The position numbers were made by a program, and so were the translations under genes. From assembly GCA_037783545.1 (NCBI GenBank), contig JBBELK010001000.1:620001-684000 (forward strand): 64,000 nt of DNA, given 5' to 3'. The notes beneath the pieces are model-generated. The model worked only from the letters and a program-made list of their open reading frames with translations, ran no database searches and was not told the DNA's origin. This DNA comes from Henricia sp. BOLD:AAB3569 (taxonomy: Eukaryota > Echinodermata > Asteroidea > Spinulosida > Echinasteridae). Positions 24,812 to 36,753 of this stretch are shown one piece after another. Each line of letters opens with the position of its first letter. Positions within the stretch are counted from its first letter, which is position 1.

Positions 24812-24970
24812 CTGGTCATGGTGGAGTGGTCTTGTGGATCATATTCAAAACCTTGGTTAGTTCTAGAGATTGTGGGTTCGAATCCGGCCAGGTCCGTCAT
24901 TGTATGTGCGCCGTTGCGCAAGGCACTTTGCCACGCAATGCTTCTTTCCACCCAGGAGTAAAAATGGATA
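24812..24970 (+). repeat. tRNA-derived SINE, third family
   Basis: A decayed head GGTGGAGTGGTCTTGTGGAT, B box GGGTTCGAATCC at about 24873, then GGCCAGGTCCGTCATTG and CGCAAGGCACTTTGCCACG. This is the usual order of a Pol III SINE with a tRNA-like 5' end. Confidence 0.65.
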
Positions 24971-25028
24971 CTTGAGAGGGCAGTAAATGTTGATGTGTTT
25001 GATTAGCCTTAACAGCACCTACAGGTAA

Positions 25029-25497
25029 AGGCCCGTTTACACTTGAATCTCCTTTGCCGAATCGAATTTCCAAAAAGTGGAGTTGAAGCCAGGTAGGCAC
25101 TAAGTGTAAACGCAAAAGGTAAAAAAGGCGGATCAGACCCGGGTCTGATTCGCATTTTTGAAGTTGCCTTTGGGGTAGGATTGAACCCCGCAATTGTCAA
25201 GGTCGCTTGTAGTGTAAACGCTACCCGAATACAGATTCAGCAATTTGAGTGTCCTTGGGGCAGTGCCCGCCGTGTAGTAGATTTAATTGACCAATCTGGC
25301 ACTAGTGCCATAACACCCACATGTAACAGCTCACGCATGCGCTGCAGTTACAAATTAGTGGTGACTTTTGTGGTTTCTGAAGGCGAGTTGAAGCCGAATC
25401 AAGGTGAAGTGTAAACGCGACAAATGTTCAGTTTTGCGATCGCAATAAAAATGCTGGGTCTGTATCCACCTTTGCCTGTTCGAGTGTAATCACAGTG
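25029..25497. mobile_element. Harbinger-like MITE with TAA duplication, 469 bp
   Basis: Ends AGGCCCGTTTACAC and GTGTAATCACAGTG are imperfect inverted repeats. TAA flanks both sides (25026-25028 and 25498-25500). The central palindrome GATCAGACCCGGGTCTGATT is shared with the family. It is inverted relative to 11051-11544. Confidence 0.65.
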
Positions 25498-25633
25498 TAA
25501 TACATGTAGGCAGCCAGGGCTGTATACTCCCCAGGGAGCTGAGATGGTATGGAATGATTTAATGCAGCCCTATGATCAGAAGTAATGATAATGTGCAGCC
25601 CTGATTGGGCTTTCCCTGGATAAGTGCGAGGTA

Positions 25634-25778
25634 TGGACCGTATCGAATAGCTGCTATTTCGTGGGGCACCTTTTGTTACTTAAACCGTTAACAATGGAAG
25701 CACAATATGTGTAACCATGCACGTCCTCAAGGAACAAAGAAACTGCCCCACGAAATGGCGGCTAATCGATACGGTCTA
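25634..25778. mobile_element. TA-flanked fold-back MITE, copy 2
   Basis: The ends TGGACCGTATCGAATAGC and TAATCGATACGGTCTA, with arms TTTCGTGGGGCACCTTTTGT, match the copy at 3136-3267. TA is on both sides. Confidence 0.7.
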
Positions 25779-26129
25779 TAAGTCCATATTATTACATGTA
25801 AATTGGCACTTAACCTGGGTAACTTTTAGCCCTGGTCAGGAGGTGGGTTAACCCACCAATCTTGGAGTTAACGGCAGCAGACGATTTTCCAGCATGATTA
25901 AATTTCGAAGGTTTTCTGAAACAATGCTGCATATAGTTTAGCAATATTCTTTTTTATGCAAGTCGTCCATTACAAGGCCCACAGGGCACTCAATGTATGG
26001 GCTACCAAAGTCAACTACATGTATGGAGAAACCAGTCACTCACATTGAAACAAGACCGGATTAACCAGTGTCTTTACGCTACGAGTGTTGCAGTGGGGTA
26101 ACTACATGTAGTCCGCATCGAGACAACCA

Positions 26130-26240
26130 ATTTGCCTCTGCCCCTATTATAAGCAAGCATGGTAAAGTGCCTTGCTCAAGGCCACAAGTGTCACAACCTG
26201 TCATGGCCAGTATTCGAACCCATACTCTAGCCACTGTTTT
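26130..26240 (-). repeat. tRNA-derived SINE fragment, second family
   Basis: GTGCCTTGCTCAAGGCCACA and GGCCAGTATTCGAACCCATA match the SINE at 19736-19955 in the same orientation. The head and tail are lost. Confidence 0.55.
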
Positions 26241-27057
26241 CATAAACAGAATTTTTTCCCCAAAATGTGAGGCCATAATTCCTTTGCAAATACGGATGTT
26301 TTTACTGAAACATGTTTCTAGAGCAAATGTACATGTACGATATTTTCAAATGATGAAACAAAATACCAATGTATTAAATTGAAGTACATGTACTGTACAT
26401 GTACACAGGCCAAATAGTAAATAATTCCAATTGATTAAATAATTCTGCACATTAACATGGTGCACCTACATGTACGCATATCCATATCAAATCCCACAGT
26501 GAAATAACCCAGGTCATCAACCACACAACATCTACTGTAATGTAAACCGCAGACTATGCTAGTACTGCCAGTATCAATGCACCAGGCCTAATTCTCCTGG
26601 AAAAAAAAAAGAGTACATTACAAAAGCACTGACCTTTTAAGCACACGTAAATGCTCCACAGGAAAAATATACAGTAATGTACATCCACGGTTCATAAATT
26701 GTAAACAATAAAAGTACAGTTTAAAGTACATGTATATGTACCGTAGACCTTGAAGCAACAAAAGAAACGCATATTTTTTTTAGTTTGAAAAAAAATTGAA
26801 ATTCTCTTTTGTAATTAAGTTGACATGGAATGTTCAGGTACATGTACCATAGCAGCTTCATTATGCAGGACTGTGTTCTGAAAATTTTGACTGCTTTTTC
26901 ATTTAAAAAATTTAGAATTTTTTTGCGTTTCTTTTGTAGCTTGGTATACATCAGCGTATAATTTATTACTTGGAAGCATAACCGGGAATTATAGGAATTT
27001 ACGTTGCCAAACAAAAGGGCCCCTGAATGACGAATTACAACGATGTGTGCGGTACAT

Positions 27058-27490
27058 TCAGCCTGTTTACACTTGGTCCCGAGCTCGTTGTTCGACACCT
27101 CCGGATCACAAACTGAGTGTAAATGCTCTCGAGACCAAAATGGGCCCCCCCCCCCCACCCCCCGGATCAGACCCCGAGATTTTGGTCTCGTGTCGGCGGA
27201 GGGTCGAACCACGAGCTCGGGATCAGTTTGCGGTTAGATAAGCAATTAATCTTTACCGCATCCGCTCCACAACCGTTGCGGGGGAAAAGCCCGCATATTG
27301 TACATGCACACATACGAATTGTTCTGTACACTGCAACTTCTGGCGCCGTATTCGAGATCAACTACAGAATGTAAACGTGGCTCTCGGAAATATTGCAGTT
27401 AACACTACCGGTAACACATTCTTATCAGGGGATCATTCTTATCAGGGGATCAATCTTGATCCTGAGCTCGGGACCAGTGTAAACACGGTC
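27058..27490. mobile_element. GAGCTC-family element, inverted copy
   Basis: Left CCTGTTTACACTTGGTCCCG with CGAGCTCG; right TCCTGAGCTCGGGACCAGTG followed by TAAACACGG. The middle (GAGCTCGGGATCAGTTTGCGG, GCATCCGCTCCACAACC) matches 13788-14170 inverted. A short duplication of TTCTTATCAGGGGATCA lies near 27420-27452. A polyC run interrupts 27146-27166. Confidence 0.55.
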
Positions 27491-28149
27491 AATGATTGTA
27501 GTGTGCTCTCTTAATTATTGGTGAAGAGCCCATGCTAGTATCAATTTCCCAATTTTTGTGGCAATTTGGGGCCGTTCCGAGTTTCAATTTTTATGGTGTG
27601 TGTAATAAGATATGTTACCGGAATTGCCTTGATTTCCTGGTATACTATCTACTGTATTCTGTGTGTATATATGCGCTTGTTCTCCCAAACAATCGTGGAC
27701 GTTTTAGGGAGGTCTAACAAAGAGAACAATATCGTCCGCGATTGGCAAGCGAACGTCCGTGATTCACTCCTGTACAAAACCAACGAGAGTAAGGAAAAAT
27801 AGACTATGTCCAAACAAAAGAGGAACAAAGGGACGTCCGCGATTGTCAGTGAGTTCACACCTGCGTGTACATTCTGTGTGTATAATTGTGTTTATATGGC
27901 AATTTTTTTGGGGGGGAAAGCAATTTCAGGGTATTTTTATTCAGAATAACATACATCATATACAGTAATGTAGTACGGTATATTACATTTTGTGAAGACA
28001 GTGGAATATTTTGGGATTGTATATAGTCACTATACATGTCCACAAACAACAGTGCATGCTTTCACTGCCCCCAAGCAAAATGGTAAATGTACCCAATGAC
28101 CGTGAATTTGCTACCCAGGCAGTTACAGCACCAAGGGACCAAAAATGAA

Positions 28150-28740
28150 GACGGGTAGGCGCTAAGTGGAAACACAAATGGTGAATTGAAAAAGGCAAAT
28201 CAGACCCGGGTCTGATTTGCCTTTTTCAATAGACCCTTTGCACGGGCGGCCATTACAGGGGACAGTCACATTGTCACTGTATTTCATGCATGTGTAGGCA
28301 CTTTGTGGATTTATTGTCACATCATTTAAATATGAAAACCTGCCCCCTGTCATTGACGCTGGTGCAAAAGTTCTATTCACCTTTTGGGTAGGGTTGAACT
28401 ATCCCCCAACCCCCACTTCCCCCATTGTCAAGGTCGCTCGTAGTGTAGATGCAACCTGAATACAGATTCAGCAATTTGAGCATCATTGGGACAGACCTTG
28501 TGCAGTGTGCACTGTGTGGTAGATAGATTTAACTGGGGAATCCAGTGCCAATTCCTCATTGCAAAACAGCCCACACATGCACTGCATGCATGCATGCATA
28601 ATTACATGTACATGTAGAAGTGACTTGTGCGGTTGCAAAGGTGGCTTGAAGCCGAATCGAGATGCAGTGTAAACATAGCAAATTTTCAGATTTGCGGTCG
28701 CAATAAAAATGCCGAGTATGTCCACCTTTGCCGTTTCGAA
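28150..28740. mobile_element. TTTACAC/CCCGGG Harbinger-like element, interrupted
   Basis: Carries the family blocks GGCGCTAAGTGGAAACAC, CAGACCCGGGTCTG, CACCTTTTGGGTAGGGTTGA and TTGCGGTCGCAATAAAAATG. It is split after CTTTTTCAA by a nested 142-bp MITE at 28232-28373. Confidence 0.6.
28232..28373. mobile_element. GACCCTTTGCAC MITE, nested copy
   Basis: Starts GACCCTTTGCACGGGCGGCC and ends GCTGGTGCAAAAGTTC, between TA at 28230-28231 and TA at 28374-28375. It interrupts a Harbinger-like element, whose sequence resumes as TTCACCTTTTGGG. Related copies are at 48898-49036 and 62333-62414. Confidence 0.7.
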
Positions 28741-29276
28741 TTCTAATGGAATTACATTTCAGAATGAAAAAAAAACTACAGACCGAACAGTTATAACTGC
28801 CATGCAGTTTTCAAAACGAATCCATTGCACAGTGTGTGCACAGTTCATACAGCTCATTTAAGATGAGTATTCACAGGCTAAAATGAAACTAATTGCTTAG
28901 AGCATGGAGCTTGGTGTACCACATAAGATTCCTGTCATTCCTTGCATAGGTTCGTCACTTAGGGGAGCAGGCAATGTAATGTAGGTTTTAGCGAGTGAAC
29001 AAAATAACTAACTATTAAAAGGTACTGTTTTATCGTAAGACAAAACAAAAAAACAGGACTGTAATTTTGATTTTTTTTTTAAACTTACGATCTGATTTGA
29101 AGACTTTTTCCTAATACAATCTGTGTACTACATGTACTCGCAATAAATAAGGGATATTAGGCCTTTAATTCCCAGTAGGCAAAATCTCTGGGGTGGCTCC
29201 GGGTGAAAATACGGCCCGATTCCCACTTGAAAGTTTCTCAATGCATGGAAAAATTATAGGGAAAACTGAGGGAATT

Positions 29277-29415
29277 ACCAACTAGCCTCATACATGTAGC
29301 TAAAGCTAGGGCATCTGCATATGTGCAGCGTGTCAGAGGTCTCGGGTTCAAATCCCGATGAGGACCATGAGATTTTTCTCAACCCATATTTGGTTATTCC
29401 ATGTGTTCACTATGA
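29277..29415 (+). repeat. tRNA-SINE, first family
   Basis: GTAGCTAAAGCTAGGGCATC (A-box region), TCTCGGGTTCAAATCCCGA (B box) and GAGATTTTTCTCAACCCATA tail, matching the minus-strand units at 16020-16900. Confidence 0.6.
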
Positions 29416-29947
29416 TTAAAAGCCCTGTAGATGATCTGTTTTTGAGCGATTCTGCAAATAAAACCTTTATAAATCAAAAGAAAGACATCAACAAACTCAT
29501 CGGAAGAAACTTCAGCTTTGTCAAATGTACCACGTTTAAAAAACCCTGAATATCCATATGCATTTTCCTGGTCTTGGCGGGGTGTTTCAAATATTCGTTC
29601 TCAGTTGATCGGGTACTATGTGGCTTGCGTCATGCACTCTGTAGCGCACATCCATTAGCGATCCATAAAAATGCATCGTGTTGGAACACGCACACGCAGT
29701 ACATAGCGCCCATGCATTTTGGACCGCGTAGATGCGAACCCAAAATAAGTAAATCGTTTGCAAACGATCTATAAAATAATTTCATCTTTACGGATTATTT
29801 TGTAATAAAATTATATTATTTTGAGCGGAAACCTTTCATTGGGTAGTTGCTATTAATTCAATCTTTACTTTCAGAACTTTTCCCCTGTAAACTCGTCGAT
29901 TACTTTTTGGGGTGACGGTCATTGCAAATGATACACTGGGCCTTTAA
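29416..29947. mobile_element. TTAA element (AAAGGCCCANTGTATC family)
   Basis: Left TTAAAAGCCCTGTAGATGAT, right AAATGATACACTGGGCCTTTAA. The inner blocks GAGCGATTCTGCAAATAAA, CATCGGAAGAAACTTCAGC and AAGTAAATCGTTTGCAAACG run in the same order as 42139-42618. The 63- and 66-codon frames inside are not recognised. Confidence 0.65.
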
Positions 29948-30039
29948 GAATGTAGTTATGTTATGAAGCTTACCATAAGTTAATTTGTCATTTTGGAAAC
30001 TGTACATGCACATACCCGTAATGCACTGTATCTTGTGCT

Positions 30040-31270
30040 ATCTAAAAAGATTCCTTAGTGCCAATGCTTTATCTCAGCCAAATCAAAGTGCATTTGGAGG
30101 GTTCAAATCAATTGGTTTTCTATTCCGTTATACTTTTATGAAGAAGCCGTGAATTATCTAATAAGTAAATCCTATCAAAAATTGATCTAGCGGCCTGAAA
30201 TAATAGCGAGCTCTATGGACTAGAGACAAGCAAAACAGCACAGTGCCACTTCAGTCTTCCGCGGCAATTTCAACTCCGAAACATTATCTAATATCTTGTC
30301 TATCAGGACTTAACCCCGCCGAGGAACTGGGAGCCTTTCATTATCCCATCAAGTCCCAGCAAATTCTGACCAGGGAAAATCGCAAAACTAACACTTAAGC
30401 AGCCATTGATGTTTTCTCAAGAGAACATGGCCCGGAGGCTTGAGATCCCCGGTGTAGCGGCTCGGTGCCATTATCACTTCCACTCTATCAATGTCCATTC
30501 AATCCCCTCATCTTTACATCTCAGAACAAAATTTGAACATTAGATGAAATATGATTTATCAGAAAGGCATAATTATGATACAATCTTACTTAAACAATTA
30601 GAGAATTTACTAAGTTGATGTTAAGTGTGAAAATGTCATTTTTCTCCGATTTTAATAACGTGTGCCGGCGCAATACTCGTCTGTAACTCTAGATTTGTCA
30701 CTTTTTAGGCTGTGAACTCAAAATGACGAGATTTGATATTCAGTAAAGTGCTCCCTCGTCCCTTTACAGCGGCTGATGCATATTGTAAAGCTGCCTAAAT
30801 GACTGGATGGAGCGTTCTAGCGTGGGATCTCACGTGCAACACACGGCCTCGGGGTCCAGATGTTTAAAATGCGGTGGTGGAAGCAGAGAGAGACAGTGTG
30901 CTGGCTGCGACGTCGACTTTTATCAGGTAAAATGAAAAATTCGGGTAGAAGAAAGACCCCCGGCGGCGGTTTCAAGACGGTTTCAATAGAAGCAGGGAGG
31001 AAGACGATCGGAGAGCCGAAAAACGCGCGGCCAGAAAATTCAGTCCATAATTAAAAAACTGGAAAAGTGTTCACTTGATATTTCTGTGGAGGGATGACAA
31101 GCCCCGAGCTATGACGAACTGGCAACAAAGAGAGATTTCTCACGGGGGCACAAGTCACACAAATAACTTGAATAGTGCCCGAAGAAAGCATCTTCTAAAA
31201 CAATTACCTCGGCCACTCAATAGTCATCTACTCGTCGCGGGAGAGGAAAATGCCTGAAAAAGCCCCAGGA
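30040..31270. other. Long repeat-free block, candidate conserved non-coding region
   Basis: A 1.2 kb stretch with no internal repeats, no family relatives in the window and locally high sequence complexity. It includes ATGCATATTGTAAAG, TAATTATGATACAATC and CACGTG-like words. Two adjacent plus-strand frames (30860-31054, 31075-31257) are rich in Arg/Lys but show no domain or splice support. Regulatory function is a guess from context inside the E-protein locus. Confidence 0.28.
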
Positions 31271-31479
31271 TTGTTACAGCCAACCTAAATGAGAAAAAAT
31301 GATTACAGGGCCATCCCTAAAAATGTGTTTTGATTATAAAAAGCATATGTGGGAATCACATACAGGCTCTTAAATGCAAGCATGTACCTACACAAATCTA
31401 ATGCCGTTTTTGAAAAATTTGGCATTTAACAAAAACTGGTGCAAAAGGCTACAGACTGCTCAAGATTGAAGAATTCATA

Positions 31480-31810
31480 ATGCGTCGAACTCAAGTTCCT
31501 GTGCCAGTACTATAATGTGGGTTCGATTCCGGGCCGTGACAGGTTGTGGCACTTTGTGGCTATTGAGCAAGGCACTTAATCACACTTGTTCCGTCCTTCG
31601 GAAGGGATGTAAAGCTGTTGGTCCAGTGTGTTAGGTTTCGGTAACGCACTTTAAAGATCCTAGAGCTTTCGTGAAGAGCAAGGGGAGGGATTCCCCGGTG
31701 TCTCTGGCCGTTTCTAATTCAACTAAGAAGTTGTTGGTTATTTAAATATCTATGTTAATTGATCCCATTCCTGTAATTAGCGGTCCTTCCGCTGTTGAAT
31801 GTGGTGAATA
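31480..31810 (+). repeat. tRNA-derived SINE, second family, long copy
   Basis: B box GTGGGTTCGATTCCGG at about 31517, then GACAGGTTGTGGCACTTTGT, GAGCAAGGCACTTAATCACA, CGGTCCTTCCGCTGTTGAAT and an AATAAATAAATAAAC tail. It is the best-preserved copy of the family at 19736-19955. Confidence 0.7.
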
Positions 31811-33067
31811 AATAAATAAACAAAGCAAACTGTTGATGGTTCCTTTGCACCTTTTGTCCTATTGATTTTACAAAGTGACCTCAAAATGGCTTCATGTAGG
31901 CCTACATATGAACCTGAAATACCGAGGGCCATGCTTGACACTTTTCAGTACCAAGTACCAAACATCTGACCAAAATTAGACTGAAAACGTTGTCCTAGCA
32001 TAATCAATTTTCTTTTGTCATTAACAGCTTTTGATCTGCTATTTACTGGGGTCATATGAAGAAAAAAAAATCATTATGAATGATACATTAAAAATATAAA
32101 TAAAAGCAGAAAAAATAAAAATGCTTATTTACAATAAATGAAGGTTTATTTTGACAATTTCACATTCTTTCAATGTTCAGCGATTTTGTATGAGAACCTT
32201 TGCAGTTGGTCAGACAAATGCAGTACGGTACCGTAAGTATTCAGAAAATATCCAGTATCCGACCGTAATTTCACACACTGAATATGGTCACACTAGATTA
32301 AATTATAAAATAAAATGTGCAGTAAAAACATCTCCTTTTCATACTTAAAACTGAGGGTGTTGAATTTTTTTTTTTTTTAATATTAACAAAAAATGTGGGG
32401 CACAATTTTTAATGATTTCAAGCTTAGCAAAGAAAATTTGGGATGAATCAAACAATTGAATCCCAATTTACACTTGTAAATTTTCTTTAATTTATTTTCA
32501 AAATTCACTGACAATGTTTATTATCAGTTTTACAAAAACCAGACACCAAGCGACATGATCCAACCATATATGGTTACAGGTGTTGCAATGGCGGTCCGGG
32601 CTTCATACGAAGCAGCGAGGATTAACTTGACTACGTTGTGACTATGACGATAAGAACGTATCGATCCACCTTTTTATAACTGGCGCAGTGCAAAACAAAG
32701 CCGAGGCCTTGACCCTAGTATTATTGATTGGGGAGTGCTTAGCCTGCAAATAGACTATCGGGCTGGGGTTTGCTGCTTGCAGAATGGTCGGTAAATCTGG
32801 CCGGGATTTAAATAGAGAACACTGTAGGCCTACATGTACATGCAGGGAAGTGCATGACATTGCCATTACTCTATGCAATGTTGTATGCCTACATTGTAGA
32901 TTCCGTGTGTATAAACCATGGTGTTATGACATTAAAACAGCAGACAAAGCTTTGTTTCATTGGGAGAAGCAAGAGCGCACATGTTGTGCTTGCTTTATTG
33001 GCAAATTTATGACAAAATGTACAATACTGGTACACATGGTCAAATTTACACAGATTTATGTATATAA

Positions 33068-33916
33068 AGCCCTTTTCACACGAGGCCAAAAAACTCGCAA
33101 GGCTTGAGATATTTTCTCATGCTTGAGAAAATTTTACAAAAGTGCCATCGTGTGAAAGGACACCATGCTTGACACTCTCAAGCATTCCTTGAGAAATTTT
33201 CTCAATGCTAGAGATATTTTGTCGGAGGTCCGGACCTACGACAAAATCTTCCGCTAGCGGAAGATTTCTCAAGGTATGCTTGAGAACGATCGTGTGAAAG
33301 GAAATGTACAACGTCCTTTGCGACAGCTAACGCAATGCGCATGTGTGGGGACCTCAACGCACGAACTTTGTTATAGCGCGCGCGCGCGCGCCCTAGCCAC
33401 GTGTGTGCACTCTGCACTGCAGACAGATCCGGCCGATGATCGAAACTCCGATCTAAGCTTCCCCGCGCGAATTGTATAGCGATGGCCAACTCCAACATGA
33501 TTTTACTGCTATTTTGGCTCCACTCTGTATATTTAATTAACCAACACCGCCGATCACAACAACTGCGAATCCAACGGAGAAGAAGGTTTGCAACACGGGA
33601 AAGACATATGCGTCATCGAAGGAGAGCACGTGCGAAGTTTTTTCGTTGACATGTTGTTGTCGGCCATTTTGTCTGTGTTAACCCTTGACCTCGAAGAGCC
33701 GCTGGTACTAGCAACATTTACGCGCATACTTTATTGGTCTGCTGGCGACCAGCGAAAAAAGCATACTCGTCTCAAGGAACGCTAGCGAAACGTTTTCCTG
33801 TGCCGTGTGAAAGTATGCGAAATCGCCCAACCGCGTAATTGTAAAGTAAACAATCGCCGCTCGTAAAATTTCTCTCAAGCCTTGCGAGTTTTTTTTGATG
33901 TCGTGTGAAAAGGGCT
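33068..33916. mobile_element. AGCCCTTTTCACACGA inverted-repeat element, 849 bp
   Basis: Begins AGCCCTTTTCACACGA and ends with its exact complement. The arms continue as AAAAAACTCGCAAGGCTTGAG against CTCAAGCCTTGCGAG. Subterminal GTGTGAAAGGA and CTTGAGAAA words repeat at about 33150, 33180 and 33290. The middle contains a CGCGCGCGCG run and a 96-codon minus frame (33208-33498) with no recognised product. The target duplication is unclear. Confidence 0.65.
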
Positions 33917-34129
33917 CAAGCTTCAAGGTAAATTGTACGCAAGGACGAAGTCAACTTGAAATAATTTGAGTAATATGAGATATATACCTCTCTCGGTTAT
34001 CAGATTTTAAATGATAAAAAAACATCCATCAATGGTGAGTTTTGGAGCAAAATGTACAATTTATCAAACTTTGGCAGGACGTAAATGTTTCTTAAATCGA
34101 ATCTCGATAAGGCCCTTATGATTTCTCTC

Positions 34130-34385
34130 TCATCCCAACTTTGTTTGTTTCATTTCAATGGTGATCAGGCACCATACCAGATTTTGCGTTTGTTACTTTG
34201 CCCAGTTGCGCTACCATGCAACACCGAGAGAACAATTGGGTCTATAGGGAAAACCTGAGGGAGTATACTAACTGTGCTTTATAGCTCAGCTGGTAGAGCG
34301 TCTGCCAGGTGAGCCAGATGTCTTGGGTTCGAATCTTGATAAGGCCCTTGCGATTTTTCTCTCATCTCATCTTTGGTTAACTCAC
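34130..34385 (+). repeat. tRNA-SINE, first family, plus-strand copy
   Basis: GGTGATCAGGCACCATACCA, then GCAACACCGAGAGAACAATT, the head TTATAGCTCAGCTGGTAGAG, B box GGGTTCGAATC and tail CGATTTTTCTCTCATC. The order equals the unit repeated in reverse at 16020-16900. Confidence 0.65.
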
Positions 34386-34430
34386 TTTTTTAAACAGTCT
34401 CCGAGCACAGAGTATACACCGGTCGGCTAC

Positions 34431-34524
34431 CGGGTACCCGGTACATGTATCTAAACGGGTACCCGGTACATGTATCTAAACGGGTACCCGGTACATGTAT
34501 CTAAACGGGTACCCGGTACATGTA
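34431..34524 (+). repeat. 25-bp minisatellite, 3.8 units
   Basis: Units begin CGGGTACCCGGTACATGTAT and end CTAAA. The unit itself contains the palindromes GGGTACCC and TACATGTA. Units appear identical. Confidence 0.9.
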
Positions 34525-35059
34525 CTGTACTCTAAAGCATTCCAGAAAATGCATGTATGTAAATTATAATGTTGACTTTACTTGTGACTTAATCATAAAT
34601 TATAAATTAAAAAAATACCAAAAATATTTCCTCACATTTAGTACGTGTTTAGGTTATTTAATAATAGTATGTGCTTTGCAAGAACCCTTGCAAATGAAGA
34701 TTTAGTGAGCTACTGGTCCCCTTTAATTAAGACGTATTTGCTTTGTCTTTGTGGGTTCCCTCTACAATTTCTATAAAGGCTTAAAAAGGTAATTTCTGTG
34801 TGAAATAAAAAAAAGTTAGATTTGACATTTTGTTTATAGTAGCAAGCTCCTTTGATTTTTTTGCATAAAATTGGTACAGTGTTCATTCATTTTAATAAAC
34901 CTGTAAGCCAATGGAACTGTTTTTTACCGTAAACAGCCCTGCAGGAAACAATGGATATCCACAGGTATGTTTGCAGCAGAGTTAGGGGCCGTCCATAAAG
35001 TACGTATGCATGAAATGCCCACTTTTTAGAATCCCCCTCCTCCCTGTACGCATGTCGTA

Positions 35060-35262
35060 CACAGTGGCTCCCTTTTCAAGTCACCTTTTGGGTAGGGTTA
35101 AACCCCGCAATTGTCAAGGTCACTTGTAGTGTAAATGCTACCCGAACACGGATTCGGCAATTTGAGAGTCCTTGAGGCGGTGCCCGCAGTGTGGTAGACT
35201 TGAAAAATCCAGCTTTAGTTCTGTAACAAGACACAGTCCAAGCATGTGCTGCAGTCACAATT
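35060..35262. repeat. Fragment of TTTACAC/CCCGGG Harbinger-like family
   Basis: CACCTTTTGGGTAGGGTTAA, TTGTCAAGGTCACTTGTAGT and CGGATTCGGCAATTTGAG match the family's second half. It directly abuts the full copy at 35264. Confidence 0.6.
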
Positions 35263-35263
35263 A

Positions 35264-35757
35264 CACCGCGTTTACACTCGAATCGGCAAAGGTGGATACA
35301 GATCCAGCATTTTTATTGCGACCACAAAACTGAACATTTGCCGCGTTTACACTACACCCCAAATCGCTTCAACTCGCTTCAGAAACTGCAAAAGTCACCA
35401 CTAAATTTAACTGCAGCGCATGCGTGAGCTGTTAGGTGTTGCTGCACTAGTGCCAGATTGGTCAATTAAATCTACTACACTGCGGGCACCGCCCCAAGGA
35501 CACTTAAATTGCCGAATCTGTATTCGGGTAGCGTTTACACTACAAGCGACCTTGACGATTGCGGGGTTGAACCCCGCAATTGCGGGGTTCAACCCTACCC
35601 CAAAGGTGACTTGAAAAAGGCGAATCAGACCCGGGTCTGATCCGCCTTTTTCAATTCGCCTTTTGCGTTTACACTTAGTGCCTACCCGGCTTCAACTCCC
35701 CTTTTTGGAAATTGCGGAGTTCGATTCGCCTTTGCCGAATCGAGTGTAAACGGGGTG
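35264..35757. mobile_element. Harbinger-like MITE with TTA duplication, 494 bp, second full copy
   Basis: Same ends (CACCGCGTTTACACTCG / CGAGTGTAAACGGGGTG) and the same length as 11051-11544, but different outer flanks. TTA is at 35261-35263 and 35758-35760. The internal palindrome TTGCGGGGTTGAACCCCGCAA is better preserved here than in the other copy. Confidence 0.75.
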
Positions 35758-36540
35758 TTAGAGGGGACTTTTGCAGTTTGCAAAGGCGAGTTGAAGCGAG
35801 TTTGCACGAATTCACAATAAAAATGCTGGGTCTTTAAACACTGCATTAGGCTAATGAAACTCGATGTTATGTTTCCCGTAACCCGCCCGCGTTTGGATTT
35901 TTCGGCCGCGTTTGAGATGCCAAAATCCTAAAACAATTCATTATTTTGTATTTTCCCAAAAATATCAAGTTTTTTATTTTTTTCTCCTGCCATTTTGGTT
36001 GGATTTTTAAAATCAGCGCTCGAATTTCACATTGCTCATTCTCGTCCTCCCGCCAAAAAATTGTTAACGTCATTTTCTTCCCCCAAAAAAATATACCCCA
36101 GTAGCAGAGTACGTACTAGTATTAAGCGCGGCTGGCCGCCGGCACGTGAACAGTGATTTACAATAAATTCCTGGAGAAGACAGCGCTGCCATTTTTTTGC
36201 ATGTTCCCGGTGTGCAAAACCCTGCACGTACGTACGCGCAAGCCCGGCGCGCTGCTGTACAAACACGACTGTCCACTCCATCGTAGTTATTAGATCGGTG
36301 GTTTGCAGCTGCGAGTGCTAGCCTAGAACTACACAAACTACAAATGGGCGATTGTATTTATCGTTAGCGAGCGGCGCGGACCACAAATGGGCCATCGTAC
36401 GTAGGCCTGCTGACACTTAAGTTGACTGCGGCTAGCTTTATACTACTGTCGACGCATCAGAATCGTAAATCGCACATGTCGCATCGTTCGTCGTGTTTTG
36501 GAGAGATCTCAAGAAGGTTAAATCATGCGAGACAGATAAA

Positions 36541-36750
36541 ATGTTTGTGTCAGTGAAGATACAGGAAGGGGGTGTAACCAAGATGCCATGGACTATCACG
36601 ACTGTGTCTCAAACGTGCACTTTGTTGCAGTTATTTGAGTCAATTGTTGAACTCGGTAACGACAGTGTAAATCATCATGTTGTACCAATATCTGTCTATG
36701 TTGGATCTTCACAACAGTCCTACATGTCCAAAGCAGCTGTTGATCCGGGG
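36541..36750 (+). pseudogene. Exon-like open frame, first part, interrupted
   Basis: From the ATG at 36541 the frame reads MFVSVKIQEGGVTKMPW and on to SSQQSYMSKAAVD, where a 300-bp palindromic insert begins. The frame is open upstream to a GTG at 36493. The alternating hydrophobic pattern (VSVKI, TLLQLFESIV, VPISVYV) suggests a small alpha/beta fold, but no family is recognised. The segment continues in phase at 37069. Confidence 0.45.
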
Positions 36751-36753
36751 GCG

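Noticed and set aside
26721-27212. 163-codon minus-strand open frame, longest in the window
   Set aside because: The N-terminal third lies in the GAGCTC-family element and its poly-C run; the rest is AT-rich with Lys/Phe bias from A/T runs. No family signature or splice context.
34270-34345. Possible tRNA gene (plus strand)
   Set aside because: Flanked by the same SINE sequences as the other copies; the acceptor stem does not pair well.
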